The position numbers were made by a program, and so were the translations under genes. A stretch of DNA of 64,000 bases from an uncultured Nitrososphaerales archaeon (GTDB taxonomy: Archaea; Thermoproteota; Nitrososphaeria; Nitrososphaerales; Nitrosocaldaceae), in contig CALHIV010000011.1 in the NCBI GenBank assembly GCA_938030895.1, forward strand, positions 165,612 to 229,611, read 5' to 3'. Of the stretch, positions 1-8,206 are shown one piece after another. The number at the start of each line of letters is the position of its first letter. The first letter of the stretch is position 1. Below the pieces are notes generated by a model, which was not told the origin of the DNA, ran no database searches, and saw only the letters and a program-made list of their open reading frames with translations.

Positions 1-666
1 GCAGCAGGGTCTACATCAAACATACTACTTTCATTCCTTGTTGCTGCCCTTCTCATGTTCAACCCAGCATTTGGGAACATACTCGAGTTGTTATCCCCAC
101 AAGTTAGGAGCATATTCTACAACGATCCCATAGGAGTGCCAGTGGTGCAGATCATAGAGGGGAGTGGAGCAGCACAAGGGGGTATGCGTGCAGGGGATAT
201 AATAACTGCAATAAACGATACTCAGATAAGAACACCAGCAGATCTGGCAAAGGTCAGGCTTGTCCCAGGGGAGCAGATAAACGTTAGCATACTTAGAGAT
301 GGGGAGCCTATGAGGCTAACAGTTACAGTTATGAGCGCTGAGGATGATCCCAATAGAGGTATGATTGGGATAATAAGGGATATATTCCCCCATATGCCTC
401 CCAAGGTGCCATTCTGGATACCATGGCCACATGAAGTCTTTATGTTCCTGCTCTGGCTCTGGATGCTCTCGTTCTTCATAGGCATATTCAACATGCTCCC
501 TATGATACCATTGGATGGAGAGAAGTATGTGAGTTCCATGCTAGAGAACAGGATCTCAGCAAGATCGCTCAAGGCAACAAGGATAGGGATAAATGCTTTA
601 GGCTTTGGTCTCCTTGGAGCAAATATAATAGCTACTGTGATAAAGTCTGGGTTCATAACTATATGA
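1..666 (+). CDS. Site-2-type membrane metalloprotease (M50) with PDZ domain, 5' end outside window
   Basis: Partial gene. The reading frame is open from base 1, so the first internal ATG at 55 is not the start. Visible parts in order are a hydrophobic helix containing an AGSTSN stretch like the small-residue segment after the HExxH helix of M50 proteases, a PDZ domain at about residues 45-115 (GVPVVQIIEGSGA, GDIITAIND), then a membrane segment with NMLPMIPLDG, the second zinc-ligand motif of the family. The HExxH helix itself would lie upstream of the window. Known M50 proteases cut transmembrane substrates inside the membrane, and the PDZ domain gates substrate entry. The substrate cannot be told. 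The gene stands apart from the proteasome gene by 214 bases. Confidence 0.85.
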   Translation, partial: AAGSTSNILLSFLVAALLMFNPAFGNILELLSPQVRSIFYNDPIGVPVVQIIEGSGAAQGGMRAGDIITAINDTQIRTPADLAKVRLVPGEQINVSILRDGEPMRLTVTVMSAEDDPNRGMIGIIRDIFPHMPPKVPFWIPWPHEVFMFLLWLWMLSFFIGIFNMLPMIPLDGEKYVSSMLENRISARSLKATRIGINALGFGLLGANIIATVIKSGFITI

Positions 667-848
667 GTATTCAGATCTTAACTATATGTATGAGTATTAC
701 TCTAAATAAATGGTAGCAGCAATAATATTATAAAGATCATCTATCTGAATGAGAGGACGAGATGTAGATAATGATAGATTATACAAATGAGGCATACTTT
801 GTAAGCATAAATATAGTTATTGATCATACACCTCCTTCACATAAAAGC

Positions 849-860
849 AAAGCTTATTTA
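849..860 (+). promoter_or_regulatory. TATA-like promoter core of the proteasome beta gene
   Basis: AAAGCTTATTTA is centred about 26 bases before the ATG at 881. This is the spacing expected if transcription starts at or next to the start codon (leaderless mRNA). Confidence 0.5.
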
Positions 861-880
861 GGGCTCATACATAATCTACC

Positions 881-1540
881 ATGCTCGGAGGGTTGTTCTT
901 GCATAACAATAGATACGTTGAGTCAAATAGATTGCATGGGACAACAACTGTAGGGCTACAGTGCAAGGATGGCGTAGTCCTTGCAACAGATACAAGGGCT
1001 ACTGCTGGCTATCTCTTCATTGCTCATAGGCATGTTAGGAAGATAGCAAAGATAGATGACCATGTAGCCTTAACTATAGCGGGGAGCGTTGCTGATGCAC
1101 AGAATATGATAGATATATTGAGGTACCATGCAAGCATCTACAAGTTGGAGAATAGGATACCTATACCAACCAGATCAGTTGCTAGGTTAGCAGCAAACGT
1201 ATTCTTTGCACAGAGGTTCTATCCATTGATAGCAGAGATACTGGTTGGGGGCTATGATAGCGAGGGCCCAGCAGTATACATGGTAGATCTCTTTGGCTCA
1301 GTTAACAAAGAGGTCTTTGTATCCACAGGCTCAGGCTCACCAGTAGCATATGGCATATTGGAGAGCGAGTTCAGACCAGATATGAGCGTTGATGAGGCAT
1401 CAAAGGTTGCAATGAAGGCAATAGCAGCAGCTATAATGCGCAATGCTGGTACTGGTGATGGCATAGATGTTGTTGCAATAGATAAGAACGGTTATAGAGA
1501 GTTGAGTAGGAGGTTCGTAGGTTTAAGGCTAAATGAGTAA
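881..1540 (+). CDS. psmB: 20S proteasome beta subunit
   Basis: Catalytic subunit of the archaeal 20S proteasome, an N-terminal threonine protease that degrades unfolded or tagged proteins in the cytosol. A 20-residue propeptide ends in Gly, giving mature Thr1 in TTTVGL after autocleavage. Asp17 is visible (LATDTR). The active-site Lys aligns with the family's Lys33 but sits at mature residue 34 because of one extra residue before it. The late STGSGSP and GDGIDVV motifs are in place. Length (219 aa) is normal. The stop overlaps the start of the beta-CASP RNase gene by 8 bases, so the two are almost certainly cotranscribed, pairing protein and RNA turnover. Whether it is the only beta subunit in the genome cannot be seen here. 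Confidence 0.95.
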   Translation: MLGGLFLHNNRYVESNRLHGTTTVGLQCKDGVVLATDTRATAGYLFIAHRHVRKIAKIDDHVALTIAGSVADAQNMIDILRYHASIYKLENRIPIPTRSVARLAANVFFAQRFYPLIAEILVGGYDSEGPAVYMVDLFGSVNKEVFVSTGSGSPVAYGILESEFRPDMSVDEASKVAMKAIAAAIMRNAGTGDGIDVVAIDKNGYRELSRRFVGLRLNE

Positions 1541-3572
1541 GGTCAAGGCCAACAGTGTTCAAAGCATAATAGGGGTTATACTACAGAATATCCCTAGCGA
1601 TGCTGCTCTAACCAAGATAGAGTATGAAGGTCCAACGATAGCAATATACACCAAGAACCCCAGATACCTGCTTGAGAACAATACAATAATCTCAAGCATA
1701 GTGAAGAGTATAAAGAAGAGGATAGTGGTTAGGACTGACGAGTCTATAAGGAAGAGTGAGGAGGATGCAAGGAAGATAATAATGCAGATGATACCCAAGG
1801 AGGTTGGTATAGTTGGAACATTCTTCGATACAGCACTAGGCGAGGTTACCGTAGAGGTGAAGAAGCCTTGGATACTAACACAGGAGGAAGGGGTAGAGGA
1901 GGAAGAGGCAGATATTAGAGAGAGGGATGAGGCATCATCCGAGGCAAGTATACCTGATACTGGGGTTAGTGCTCAGGCCCAGGCATATATACAGAAGCAG
2001 AAGCAGATACAAGCGCTCATAACCGATCTAATAGACTCAACTGGGTGGAAGGTTAGGATAAGGAAGGCATCACATATAGCATCTGAGAGTATGAAGCAGG
2101 TGAACTATGCTAAGAAGCTGTTTGCAAATGAGCGCTATAGACTTTTAAGGAGTGTGGGGGAGAGTATATTCAGGCCTAGGCTCTTTGAGAGCACAGAGGC
2201 AACCCTGATTACTTTAGGAGGATTCTCGGAGGTAGGCAGATCATGCATGCTCCTAATGACAAGAGAGAGCAAGATACTCCTTGATTGTGGGATAAACCCT
2301 GGCGCAAATGAATCAATAAACGCATTCCCAAGGTTAGATATACTCGGCTTTGATCTCGAGGAGATAGATGCCATAGTGATAAGCCACGCACATCTAGACC
2401 ATACTGGCTTCCTCCCCTTGCTCTTCAAACATGGGTATAGGGGCCCTGTATACTGTACAGAGCCTACACTACCATTGATGACACTCATCCAGATGGATAT
2501 GATCAAGGTTGCTGCAGGTGAAGGCGAGTTACCACTCTATGCTGAGAGAGATGTTAGAGAGGTTATAAAGCATACCATAACATTGCCTTACAAGACAGTG
2601 ACCGATATCGCTCCAGATATAAAGTTGGTATTCTCCAATGCTGGGCATATCCTTGGCTCTGCTACGGTGCATCTACACATAGGGAATGGGGATCATAATA
2701 TAGTCTACACTGGGGATCTGAAGTATGGAAGGAGCCAACTCTTCGATAGTGCGTCATGGAACTATCCTAGAGTAGAGACCCTGATAATAGAGAGTACCTA
2801 TGGTGCAAAGGAGGATGTCATGCCATCTAGGGAAGAGGTTGAGAGTAACTTCGTGGGTTCAATAAACAAGGTCCTCATGGATGGGGGGAAGGTGCTGATC
2901 CCTGTACCCGCTGTTGGGAGGGCACAGGAGATACTCATGGTCATAGACCATCACATGAAGGCAGGGAAGATGGTTGAGGCACCAGTATTCATAGAAGGGA
3001 TGATATCAGAGGCAAGCGCAATACATGTTGCACACCCTGAGTACCTAACTAGGGAGCTTAGACAGAGGATACTCGAGGTTGATGATAACCCATTCACATC
3101 AGAGTACTTTACAACTGTGGAGCATACAAGCCAGAGGGAAGAGGCATTAAGGGAAGGACCAACGATAATAATGGCAACATCTGGTATGCTTGAGGGAGGA
3201 CCTGTTATAGAGTACTTCAAGAGTATAGCAAAGGACCCCAGAAACAAGATACTCTTCGTCTCTTATCAGGTCAATGGAACCCTAGGCAGAAGGGTCCTTG
3301 ATGGTTCAAGGCAGGTATCACTTATGGGTAGGGATGGCAAGATAGAGGTTATAGATATAATGGCACAGGTTGAGAAGATAGAAGGTTTCAGTGGGCATAG
3401 CGATTACAATCAGTTGATGGCGTATGTGAACAAGTTGAAGCCCAAGTTGAGGAGGGTCATAGTCAATCATGGGGAGAGGAGGAAGGTCGAGAACCTTGCA
3501 AGTTCGATCTACAGGATATTCAAGACACCTGCGGCAGCACCAATGGTAAGAGAGGCTATAAGACTGTATTAG
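1533..3572 (+). CDS. KH-domain beta-CASP ribonuclease aCPSF1 (archaeal CPSF73 homologue)
   Basis: Archaeal homologue of the CPSF73 cleavage nuclease. Family members are 5'-3' exo/endoribonucleases, and in methanogens aCPSF1 acts in transcription termination at U-rich sites. An N-terminal KH region (residues 1-115) is followed by a divergent second KH, then a metallo-beta-lactamase core with SHAHLDHTG (His285, His287, Asp289, His290), further ligands in NAGHILGSA and YTGDLKYG, and the beta-CASP domain ending in FSGHSDYNQL and VNHGE. The second KH lacks the usual GKGG loop: KPWILTQ runs into an acidic stretch of about 40 residues (EEGVEEEE onward) before the domain resumes at DSTGWKVRIRKA. At 679 aa it is longer than the roughly 640 aa usual for the family. 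It overlaps psmB by 8 bases. Confidence 0.95.
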   Translation: MSKVKANSVQSIIGVILQNIPSDAALTKIEYEGPTIAIYTKNPRYLLENNTIISSIVKSIKKRIVVRTDESIRKSEEDARKIIMQMIPKEVGIVGTFFDTALGEVTVEVKKPWILTQEEGVEEEEADIRERDEASSEASIPDTGVSAQAQAYIQKQKQIQALITDLIDSTGWKVRIRKASHIASESMKQVNYAKKLFANERYRLLRSVGESIFRPRLFESTEATLITLGGFSEVGRSCMLLMTRESKILLDCGINPGANESINAFPRLDILGFDLEEIDAIVISHAHLDHTGFLPLLFKHGYRGPVYCTEPTLPLMTLIQMDMIKVAAGEGELPLYAERDVREVIKHTITLPYKTVTDIAPDIKLVFSNAGHILGSATVHLHIGNGDHNIVYTGDLKYGRSQLFDSASWNYPRVETLIIESTYGAKEDVMPSREEVESNFVGSINKVLMDGGKVLIPVPAVGRAQEILMVIDHHMKAGKMVEAPVFIEGMISEASAIHVAHPEYLTRELRQRILEVDDNPFTSEYFTTVEHTSQREEALREGPTIIMATSGMLEGGPVIEYFKSIAKDPRNKILFVSYQVNGTLGRRVLDGSRQVSLMGRDGKIEVIDIMAQVEKIEGFSGHSDYNQLMAYVNKLKPKLRRVIVNHGERRKVENLASSIYRIFKTPAAAPMVREAIRLY

Positions 3573-3693
3573 ATTTAGGCTGTAGATTTATGATTTATAA
3601 TGGATTATAGGATAGGATAGGACTAAGGACTAATGTATAGTGATTTAACCTCATTTAACCTATAGCTACCTCTCCCTATCTATCTCTATCTAA

Positions 3694-4002
3694 TCATCTA
3701 TCATCCTTCACATTCTCATATAGATTCTTCCATATCTTTACCCCAGGTGGGGTTATCACAAGCCTCTCCTCCCCAAGCCTTGCTATATCGCCATTGATTG
3801 ACTTTACAAACTTGTAGATCTCTTCTACAACCATCTTGAGATCCTCAAGACTCTTCTGTGCTAGAGGAGTTACCCTGATGATGAGTATGTTATGCTGTCT
3901 TATATCATCAAGTATAATATCGAGATCATCAGGATCCCTAAGGGTAACTGTCTTTAGGTATAGGGATACACCACTCTCCTTCTGCATAAGAGTATAACTC
4001 AT
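3694..4002 (-). CDS. sepF: Archaeal SepF, FtsZ membrane-anchor homologue
   Basis: A 102-residue SepF/DUF552 protein. Diagnostic segments are YLKTVTLRDPDDLD, NILIIRVTPLAQKS, INGDIARLGEERLVITPPGVKIW. SepF binds the C-terminal tail of FtsZ and tethers it to the membrane. Archaeal members carry an amphipathic N-terminal helix, and here residues 1-13 (SYTLMQKESGV) are only weakly amphipathic. The gene is alone. It converges with aCPSF1 and lies downstream of the PP-loop gene but has its own TATA-like core. In the inferred phylum cell division is usually attributed to Cdv/ESCRT proteins, so the role of SepF here is open. Confidence 0.85.
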   Translation of the reverse strand: MSYTLMQKESGVSLYLKTVTLRDPDDLDIILDDIRQHNILIIRVTPLAQKSLEDLKMVVEEIYKFVKSINGDIARLGEERLVITPPGVKIWKNLYENVKDDR

Positions 4003-4020
4003 ATCTCTTCATATATCCTT

Positions 4021-4031
4021 ATTTATTAACA
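4021..4031 (-). promoter_or_regulatory. TATA-like promoter core of sepF
   Basis: On the minus strand TGTTAATAAAT is centred about 25 bases before the sepF ATG at 4002. This suggests a separate, leaderless sepF transcript rather than readthrough from the upstream gene. Confidence 0.45.
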
Positions 4032-4136
4032 ATGATTTACTCACTGGTAAAGATAGAGTATTTATAAGCTTAATTATGGCAATATTCGATTAATTACTAC
4101 ATTCTATTGTACTCTGTAACATTCTATTATATTCTG

Positions 4137-5165
4137 TTATATTCTGTAACTTTCTAGCATCTCATTAGTAATAGGTTCACTTTTAATCTCTTTTACGGTA
4201 ATATTATCGCTAATGACGATTGTACATGGTCCATCTGCATCAGAGTACCTGCATACTATGGATGCTGCAAGTGCTACAATCCTCTCATCCATCTTATCCT
4301 TGCTACACCTAAGCAGCGCCTTTGGTCCCTTCACATCCTTCGGCTCAAGCATGATGTCACCATCCTGCATTAGACTTTCTATAATCTCATTCTCATCCTT
4401 GTTCCTACCAACTACCAACTTTGCATCTCTGCTTAACCTGAAGTGCCTCCCAACCTTGAGCAGTTCTATATCGTTGAGTGTTGGGCTGTGCACATGCTCA
4501 AGTAGATCCTTAATCCTTCTGGCAAACTGTCTATCGGTTAGGAGGCATCCACCAGCAGCATTAGGTGCATCTAGCCCTAGTTGCTTTGCCAACTCCATCT
4601 GAACCCTTCTAGATCTACCCTTTATGCCTAGTAGCATATCCCTCTTTACAAGCCCTCTCGACTCAGCCTCTGTAGGCTTCAGTTGCTTTGCCGATAATGG
4701 TCTAAGCACTTTACCCTCAAGGTTACTCTCCTTCTCAATTATCCTCAACGCCCTCATATTCTGGCTCATGGGCCTCTGGTTGAGTACCTCCCCTGTGATT
4801 ATAAAGTCTGCACCACACTCCCCCATATACTCCCTAGCAACTCTATACATCATTACTCTACAATCTATGCATGGATTCATGCCAGAGCCATAGCCATACT
4901 TTGGGCTTTTGAGCATCTCTATGTACTCCTCTCCTAGATATACAGTCTTCAGATCTACACCTAGAGAGTCTGCAACCTCCTTAACCCTAAAACCACATCC
5001 CTTGCCGCAGTCGAAGTCACAGAATGGTGTCTTTATAGCTAATGCCTTGACCTCAACACCCATATCCTTCATAAGTTTAACCGCTAGAGTGCTATCTAGC
5101 CCTCCTGAGAGCAGAGCTACACACCTTACCCTCTTGCTAGTCTCTTCACCGTTAGCAGCGCTCAT
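4137..5165 (-). CDS. PP-loop ATP pyrophosphatase, tRNA thiouridylase-like, with DUF814-type C-terminus
   Basis: A 342-residue adenylating sulfur-transfer enzyme of the ThiI/MnmA superfamily. SGGLDSTLA near residue 19 is an intact PP-loop. Cys residues follow in CDFDCGKGC, in NPCIDC and in GGCLLTD, consistent with persulfide or metal-cluster chemistry. The C-terminal third (KVGRHFRL...KLVVGRNKDENE) resembles the DUF814/NFACT-R domain. There is no N-terminal THUMP domain. Homologues are usually annotated as tRNA 4-thiouridine or 2-thiouridine synthase, but the modified position is not certain. It is of interest because a THUMP-bearing ThiI homologue at 62115 has lost its own PP-loop. The gene is divergent from the M24 peptidase and shares its promoter core. 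Confidence 0.8.
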   Translation of the reverse strand: MSAANGEETSKRVRCVALLSGGLDSTLAVKLMKDMGVEVKALAIKTPFCDFDCGKGCGFRVKEVADSLGVDLKTVYLGEEYIEMLKSPKYGYGSGMNPCIDCRVMMYRVAREYMGECGADFIITGEVLNQRPMSQNMRALRIIEKESNLEGKVLRPLSAKQLKPTEAESRGLVKRDMLLGIKGRSRRVQMELAKQLGLDAPNAAGGCLLTDRQFARRIKDLLEHVHSPTLNDIELLKVGRHFRLSRDAKLVVGRNKDENEIIESLMQDGDIMLEPKDVKGPKALLRCSKDKMDERIVALAASIVCRYSDADGPCTIVISDNITVKEIKSEPITNEMLESYRI

Positions 5166-5191
5166 CTTATCTTATCCCTAGCTACTGCAGT

Positions 5192-5206
5192 AGAATAAAT
5201 ATTAAA
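5192..5206. promoter_or_regulatory. Shared TATA-like core between divergent thiouridylase-like and M24 peptidase genes
   Basis: AGAATAAATATTAAA lies about 26 bases before both the minus-strand ATG at 5165 and the plus-strand ATG at 5224. One A/T block therefore seems to serve both directions. Confidence 0.5.
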
Positions 5207-5223
5207 GTTATGTGATAGGTAAG

Positions 5224-6309
5224 ATGTTGAGTAGAGAGCATAGGGTCAGGAAGGTACTGGATGAGGCATATAGGATAGGCTGTGATACGATCATAGCATT
5301 TGAGCCAGAGGATGTATTCTACCTTACTGGCTTCTGGGGCGAGGGTATAACAGTGCTTAACCAATCAGATACAAGGCTTATAGTACCATCGCTAGAGGTT
5401 GATAGAGCAAGGAGCGTTGCAAGATGTGAGGTCGTTGAGGCAGATAGGGGCTCTAGCATGCTAGATAAGGCACTCTCCCTTGTGGGGGAGGATGCGATTG
5501 TATGTACTGACTGCACAGATAATTCCATACTCGAGAGGATGAAGGTTAAATTGGTGGAGAGTAGTAGGTTGAAGTATAGCAAGGATGTATTCTATAACGC
5601 GAGGAAGGTTAAGGATGAAGATGAGATAGAGATGATAGAGGAGGCATCAGGTATACTGGATGAGCTCTTCAAGGTATGTGAGTATGTTATAAGGGTAGGG
5701 GTGAGTGAGAGGCAGATACAAGCACTGTTGATGTACGAGGCCATGCTAAGAGGAGCGTATCCTCCATCATATAGGTATACGCTCTCTCCATTGATAATAG
5801 CATCTGGCATTAACTCATCACTGCCCCATGCAGAACCTACTGATAGAATAGTCTCAGTAGGCGATCTGATCACAGTCGATCTTACTCTAAGGTACAAAGG
5901 CTACATAGCAGATGCGACGAGAACGTTTGCTCTAGGTAGCATAGATAGGGAGAAGGAGCATGTCTACCATACTGTAAAGGAGGCACAGCAGAGGGCATTG
6001 GAGGCTTTACATGAGGGTATGCAATGCAGAGAGGTAGATGGGATAGCAAGATCATACATAGAAGGAGAGGGTTATGGCAAGATGTTCATACACTCTACTG
6101 GTCATGGTATAGGGCTTGATGTGCATGAACCACCATGGATAAGCCGTAACTCTCAGGATAGACTTGTTAGAGGGATGTGTATAACCATTGAACCAGGCAT
6201 ATACATAGCTGGGAGATATGGGGTTAGGATAGAAGACTCTATCGCAATACATGGCGATGGCAGAGTGGTTGTAATGAATAGGTACACAAAGGATCTGGTT
6301 AAATTATAA
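5224..6309 (+). CDS. M24 family metallopeptidase (Xaa-Pro dipeptidase/aminopeptidase type)
   Basis: Cytosolic creatinase-fold peptidase that releases the residue before proline. The N-terminal domain (residues 1-125) is followed by the pita-bread catalytic domain with all five metal ligands: Asp at about 219 in VDLTLRYKG, Asp at about 230 in ADATRTF, His at about 294 in STGHGIGLDVHEPP, Glu at about 322 in TIEPGIYI, and Glu at about 336 in VRIEDS. I chose the ATG at 5224 because the TATA-like core sits 26 bases before it. A GTG at 5212 would add four residues. Length (361 aa) is typical of the family. Substrate preference cannot be read from the sequence. Confidence 0.9.
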   Translation: MLSREHRVRKVLDEAYRIGCDTIIAFEPEDVFYLTGFWGEGITVLNQSDTRLIVPSLEVDRARSVARCEVVEADRGSSMLDKALSLVGEDAIVCTDCTDNSILERMKVKLVESSRLKYSKDVFYNARKVKDEDEIEMIEEASGILDELFKVCEYVIRVGVSERQIQALLMYEAMLRGAYPPSYRYTLSPLIIASGINSSLPHAEPTDRIVSVGDLITVDLTLRYKGYIADATRTFALGSIDREKEHVYHTVKEAQQRALEALHEGMQCREVDGIARSYIEGEGYGKMFIHSTGHGIGLDVHEPPWISRNSQDRLVRGMCITIEPGIYIAGRYGVRIEDSIAIHGDGRVVVMNRYTKDLVKL

Positions 6310-6439
6310 GATATAATTAACGATTGACATAAATATTAAAATATTATAATAGTAGCCGTGATATACGCATGATAGTAGTAAATCTTTACACTTTTCGTAA
6401 CAAATAAGATATTTATAGGCTAGAATAGTAAATATATCT

Positions 6440-6916
6440 ATGTTGAGGAGGGGCAGGAAGCCCAAGTTGCTGGATGAGATAGATAAGAGCATACTATCTG
6501 CACTCCAAGAGGATTGCCTTACACCATTCGTAAAGATAGCAAAGATACTAAATGTTAACGAGGGTACGGTAAGGCATAGGGTTAAGAGGCTCATGAGTAA
6601 TGGGATAATAAAGAAGTTCACTATCAAGATCGATCCGGTCATGCTTGGACTAGGCACACTCGTACTTGTTATAGTGGTTGTAAACCCTGGTAGCGTAAAG
6701 CATGTTGCACAGGAGTTGGCCAAGGTTCCTAACATACTTGAGGTGCTGGAGGTGCATACTTATGGCGATCTACTCCTCAAGATTAGGGGTAGCAACATGC
6801 AAGAGATAGCAAACATATTAGCAAACCAGATCAAGACTATAGAGGGAGTTATCAGTACCCAAGTAATCTCAGTACTTAATGTATGGAAGGATGAGCACTC
6901 ATTGGTGTTAAGATAA
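6440..6916 (+). CDS. Lrp/AsnC family transcription regulator
   Basis: A 158-residue regulator. The N-terminal helix-turn-helix spans about residues 9-60 (LDEIDKSILSALQED, NEGTVRHRVKRL) and is followed by an AsnC/RAM effector-binding domain (LGTLVLVIVVVNPG, VLEVHTYGDLLLKIRG). Family members form octamers and sense amino acids or related metabolites. A basic start (RRGRKPKLLD) may add DNA contacts. It is a single gene with a TATA-like core GATATTTATAGG about 26 bases upstream, and it converges with the CoA operon. The target genes are not evident from the neighbourhood. Confidence 0.9.
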   Translation: MLRRGRKPKLLDEIDKSILSALQEDCLTPFVKIAKILNVNEGTVRHRVKRLMSNGIIKKFTIKIDPVMLGLGTLVLVIVVVNPGSVKHVAQELAKVPNILEVLEVHTYGDLLLKIRGSNMQEIANILANQIKTIEGVISTQVISVLNVWKDEHSLVLR

Positions 6917-6958
6917 TTATTACTATTATTATATTACTTTCGAACTATTCTTATTTTA

Positions 6959-8206
6959 TTAACCATTATAGTTTATCCTACTACTTACATCTGCAAGTAT
7001 CCTCCTAGCAACATCATCCTTTCTACCGTGTATATCTACTGTAGAACCATCCTTACTTACTATTACAACATCACAAGTATCATTACCGATACTCTTACTC
7101 GCATAGTTTGCAATAACCATATCACCATTACACTCCTGCAACTTTGCTCTGGCCTTTGCTATCAACTCCTCCCTACTACAGTCATCCGCCTTGAATGCTA
7201 TAAGGAACGTATCTGGACTTAATCCTTTTACAACATCCACTATCTTCTCCGTTGGTTCAAGTCTAAGCATGAGCATATCATCACCTCTACTCTCAATCTT
7301 CCTACTGCTAATCTGAGAAGGTCTAAAGTCTGCGACTGCAGCATTCATTATAACCAGATCATAATGTCTGCTCCTCAACTCATTTGTTACAGCATTGAGC
7401 ATATCCCTGCTAGTATTAACCCTGATGAGCCTTACATTAGCAAGTGGCTCACTACTGCCATGCCCATAGATAAGCGTTACATCAGCGCCCATGAGCATAG
7501 CCTCCCTAGCAAATGCTGTACCAAACTTGCCAGAGGATAGGTTTGTGATGACCCTTATGCTATCTATATACTCCACAGTGGCACCAGCAGTTATAAGGAC
7601 GCTCTTCCCCTTTAGGAGCCTCACATGCCTTAATACTTCTACTGCCTTTGCAAGTACATGCTCAGGTTCTGCAACCTTTGCCTTACCCTCCTCCATCACA
7701 GGCTCGATGAACTCTACCAGCCCTTCTAACGCTCTTATATTCCTTACAAGGATAGGGTTATGGTACATAACCTCATGCATAGCCAATGCTACTATAATGG
7801 GCATCTTGGAGCCTAGAGCTACAGACGCTATGGTTGTGACACTCGTATCATCTATACCATTAGCTATCTTGCTCAATGTGTTTGCTGTGCATGGGTATAT
7901 TATGATCAGATCTGCCCTACCCTTATCTACAAGCTGTATATGCTCCAACTCCCATGTAAGATCAACAACTGCTCTATTCCCAGTAGCCCATGAGAGTAGT
8001 TCACTACTAACGAGTCTGGTAGCCTTTCTTGTAAGAACTGGGTATACATCGGCACCATGCCTCATCAGTAACCTAGCAAGATCCACAGCCTTGTATGCAG
8101 CAACACTCGCAGTTACGCATAACACTACCTTCCTTCCCTTCAACGCATCTCCATACGAGCCAGTTATATCCTTGGATGGATGTATATGCATATCCCAATC
8201 ATTCAT
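6959..8206 (-). CDS. coaBC: Phosphopantothenoylcysteine decarboxylase / phosphopantothenate-cysteine ligase
   Basis: Bifunctional CoA enzyme. The N-terminal flavin domain decarboxylates phosphopantothenoylcysteine (VTASVAAYKAVDLARLL; catalytic His within AMHEVMYHNPI). The C-terminal CoaB domain, from about residue 195, ligates cysteine (ITAGATVEYIDSIRVITNLSSGKFG, NAAVADFRP). I chose the ATG at 8206 over an upstream in-frame ATG at 8236: it overlaps the panB stop by 8 bases in an ATG-A-ATGA arrangement and has GGAGGG 8 bases upstream. It is the last gene of the four-gene CoA operon, which is read pantoate kinase, phosphopantothenate synthetase, panB, coaBC. Confidence 0.95.
   Translation of the reverse strand: MNDWDMHIHPSKDITGSYGDALKGRKVVLCVTASVAAYKAVDLARLLMRHGADVYPVLTRKATRLVSSELLSWATGNRAVVDLTWELEHIQLVDKGRADLIIIYPCTANTLSKIANGIDDTSVTTIASVALGSKMPIIVALAMHEVMYHNPILVRNIRALEGLVEFIEPVMEEGKAKVAEPEHVLAKAVEVLRHVRLLKGKSVLITAGATVEYIDSIRVITNLSSGKFGTAFAREAMLMGADVTLIYGHGSSEPLANVRLIRVNTSRDMLNAVTNELRSRHYDLVIMNAAVADFRPSQISSRKIESRGDDMLMLRLEPTEKIVDVVKGLSPDTFLIAFKADDCSREELIAKARAKLQECNGDMVIANYASKSIGNDTCDVVIVSKDGSTVDIHGRKDDVARRILADVSSRINYNG

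Noticed and set aside
771..953. 60-residue frame before the proteasome gene
   Set aside because: It overlaps the proteasome start out of frame, has no family likeness, and crosses the TATA-like core of psmB.
4213..5181. Plus-strand frames opposite the thiouridylase-like gene
   Set aside because: Ser/Leu-rich shadows of the real minus-strand gene, with no domain likeness.
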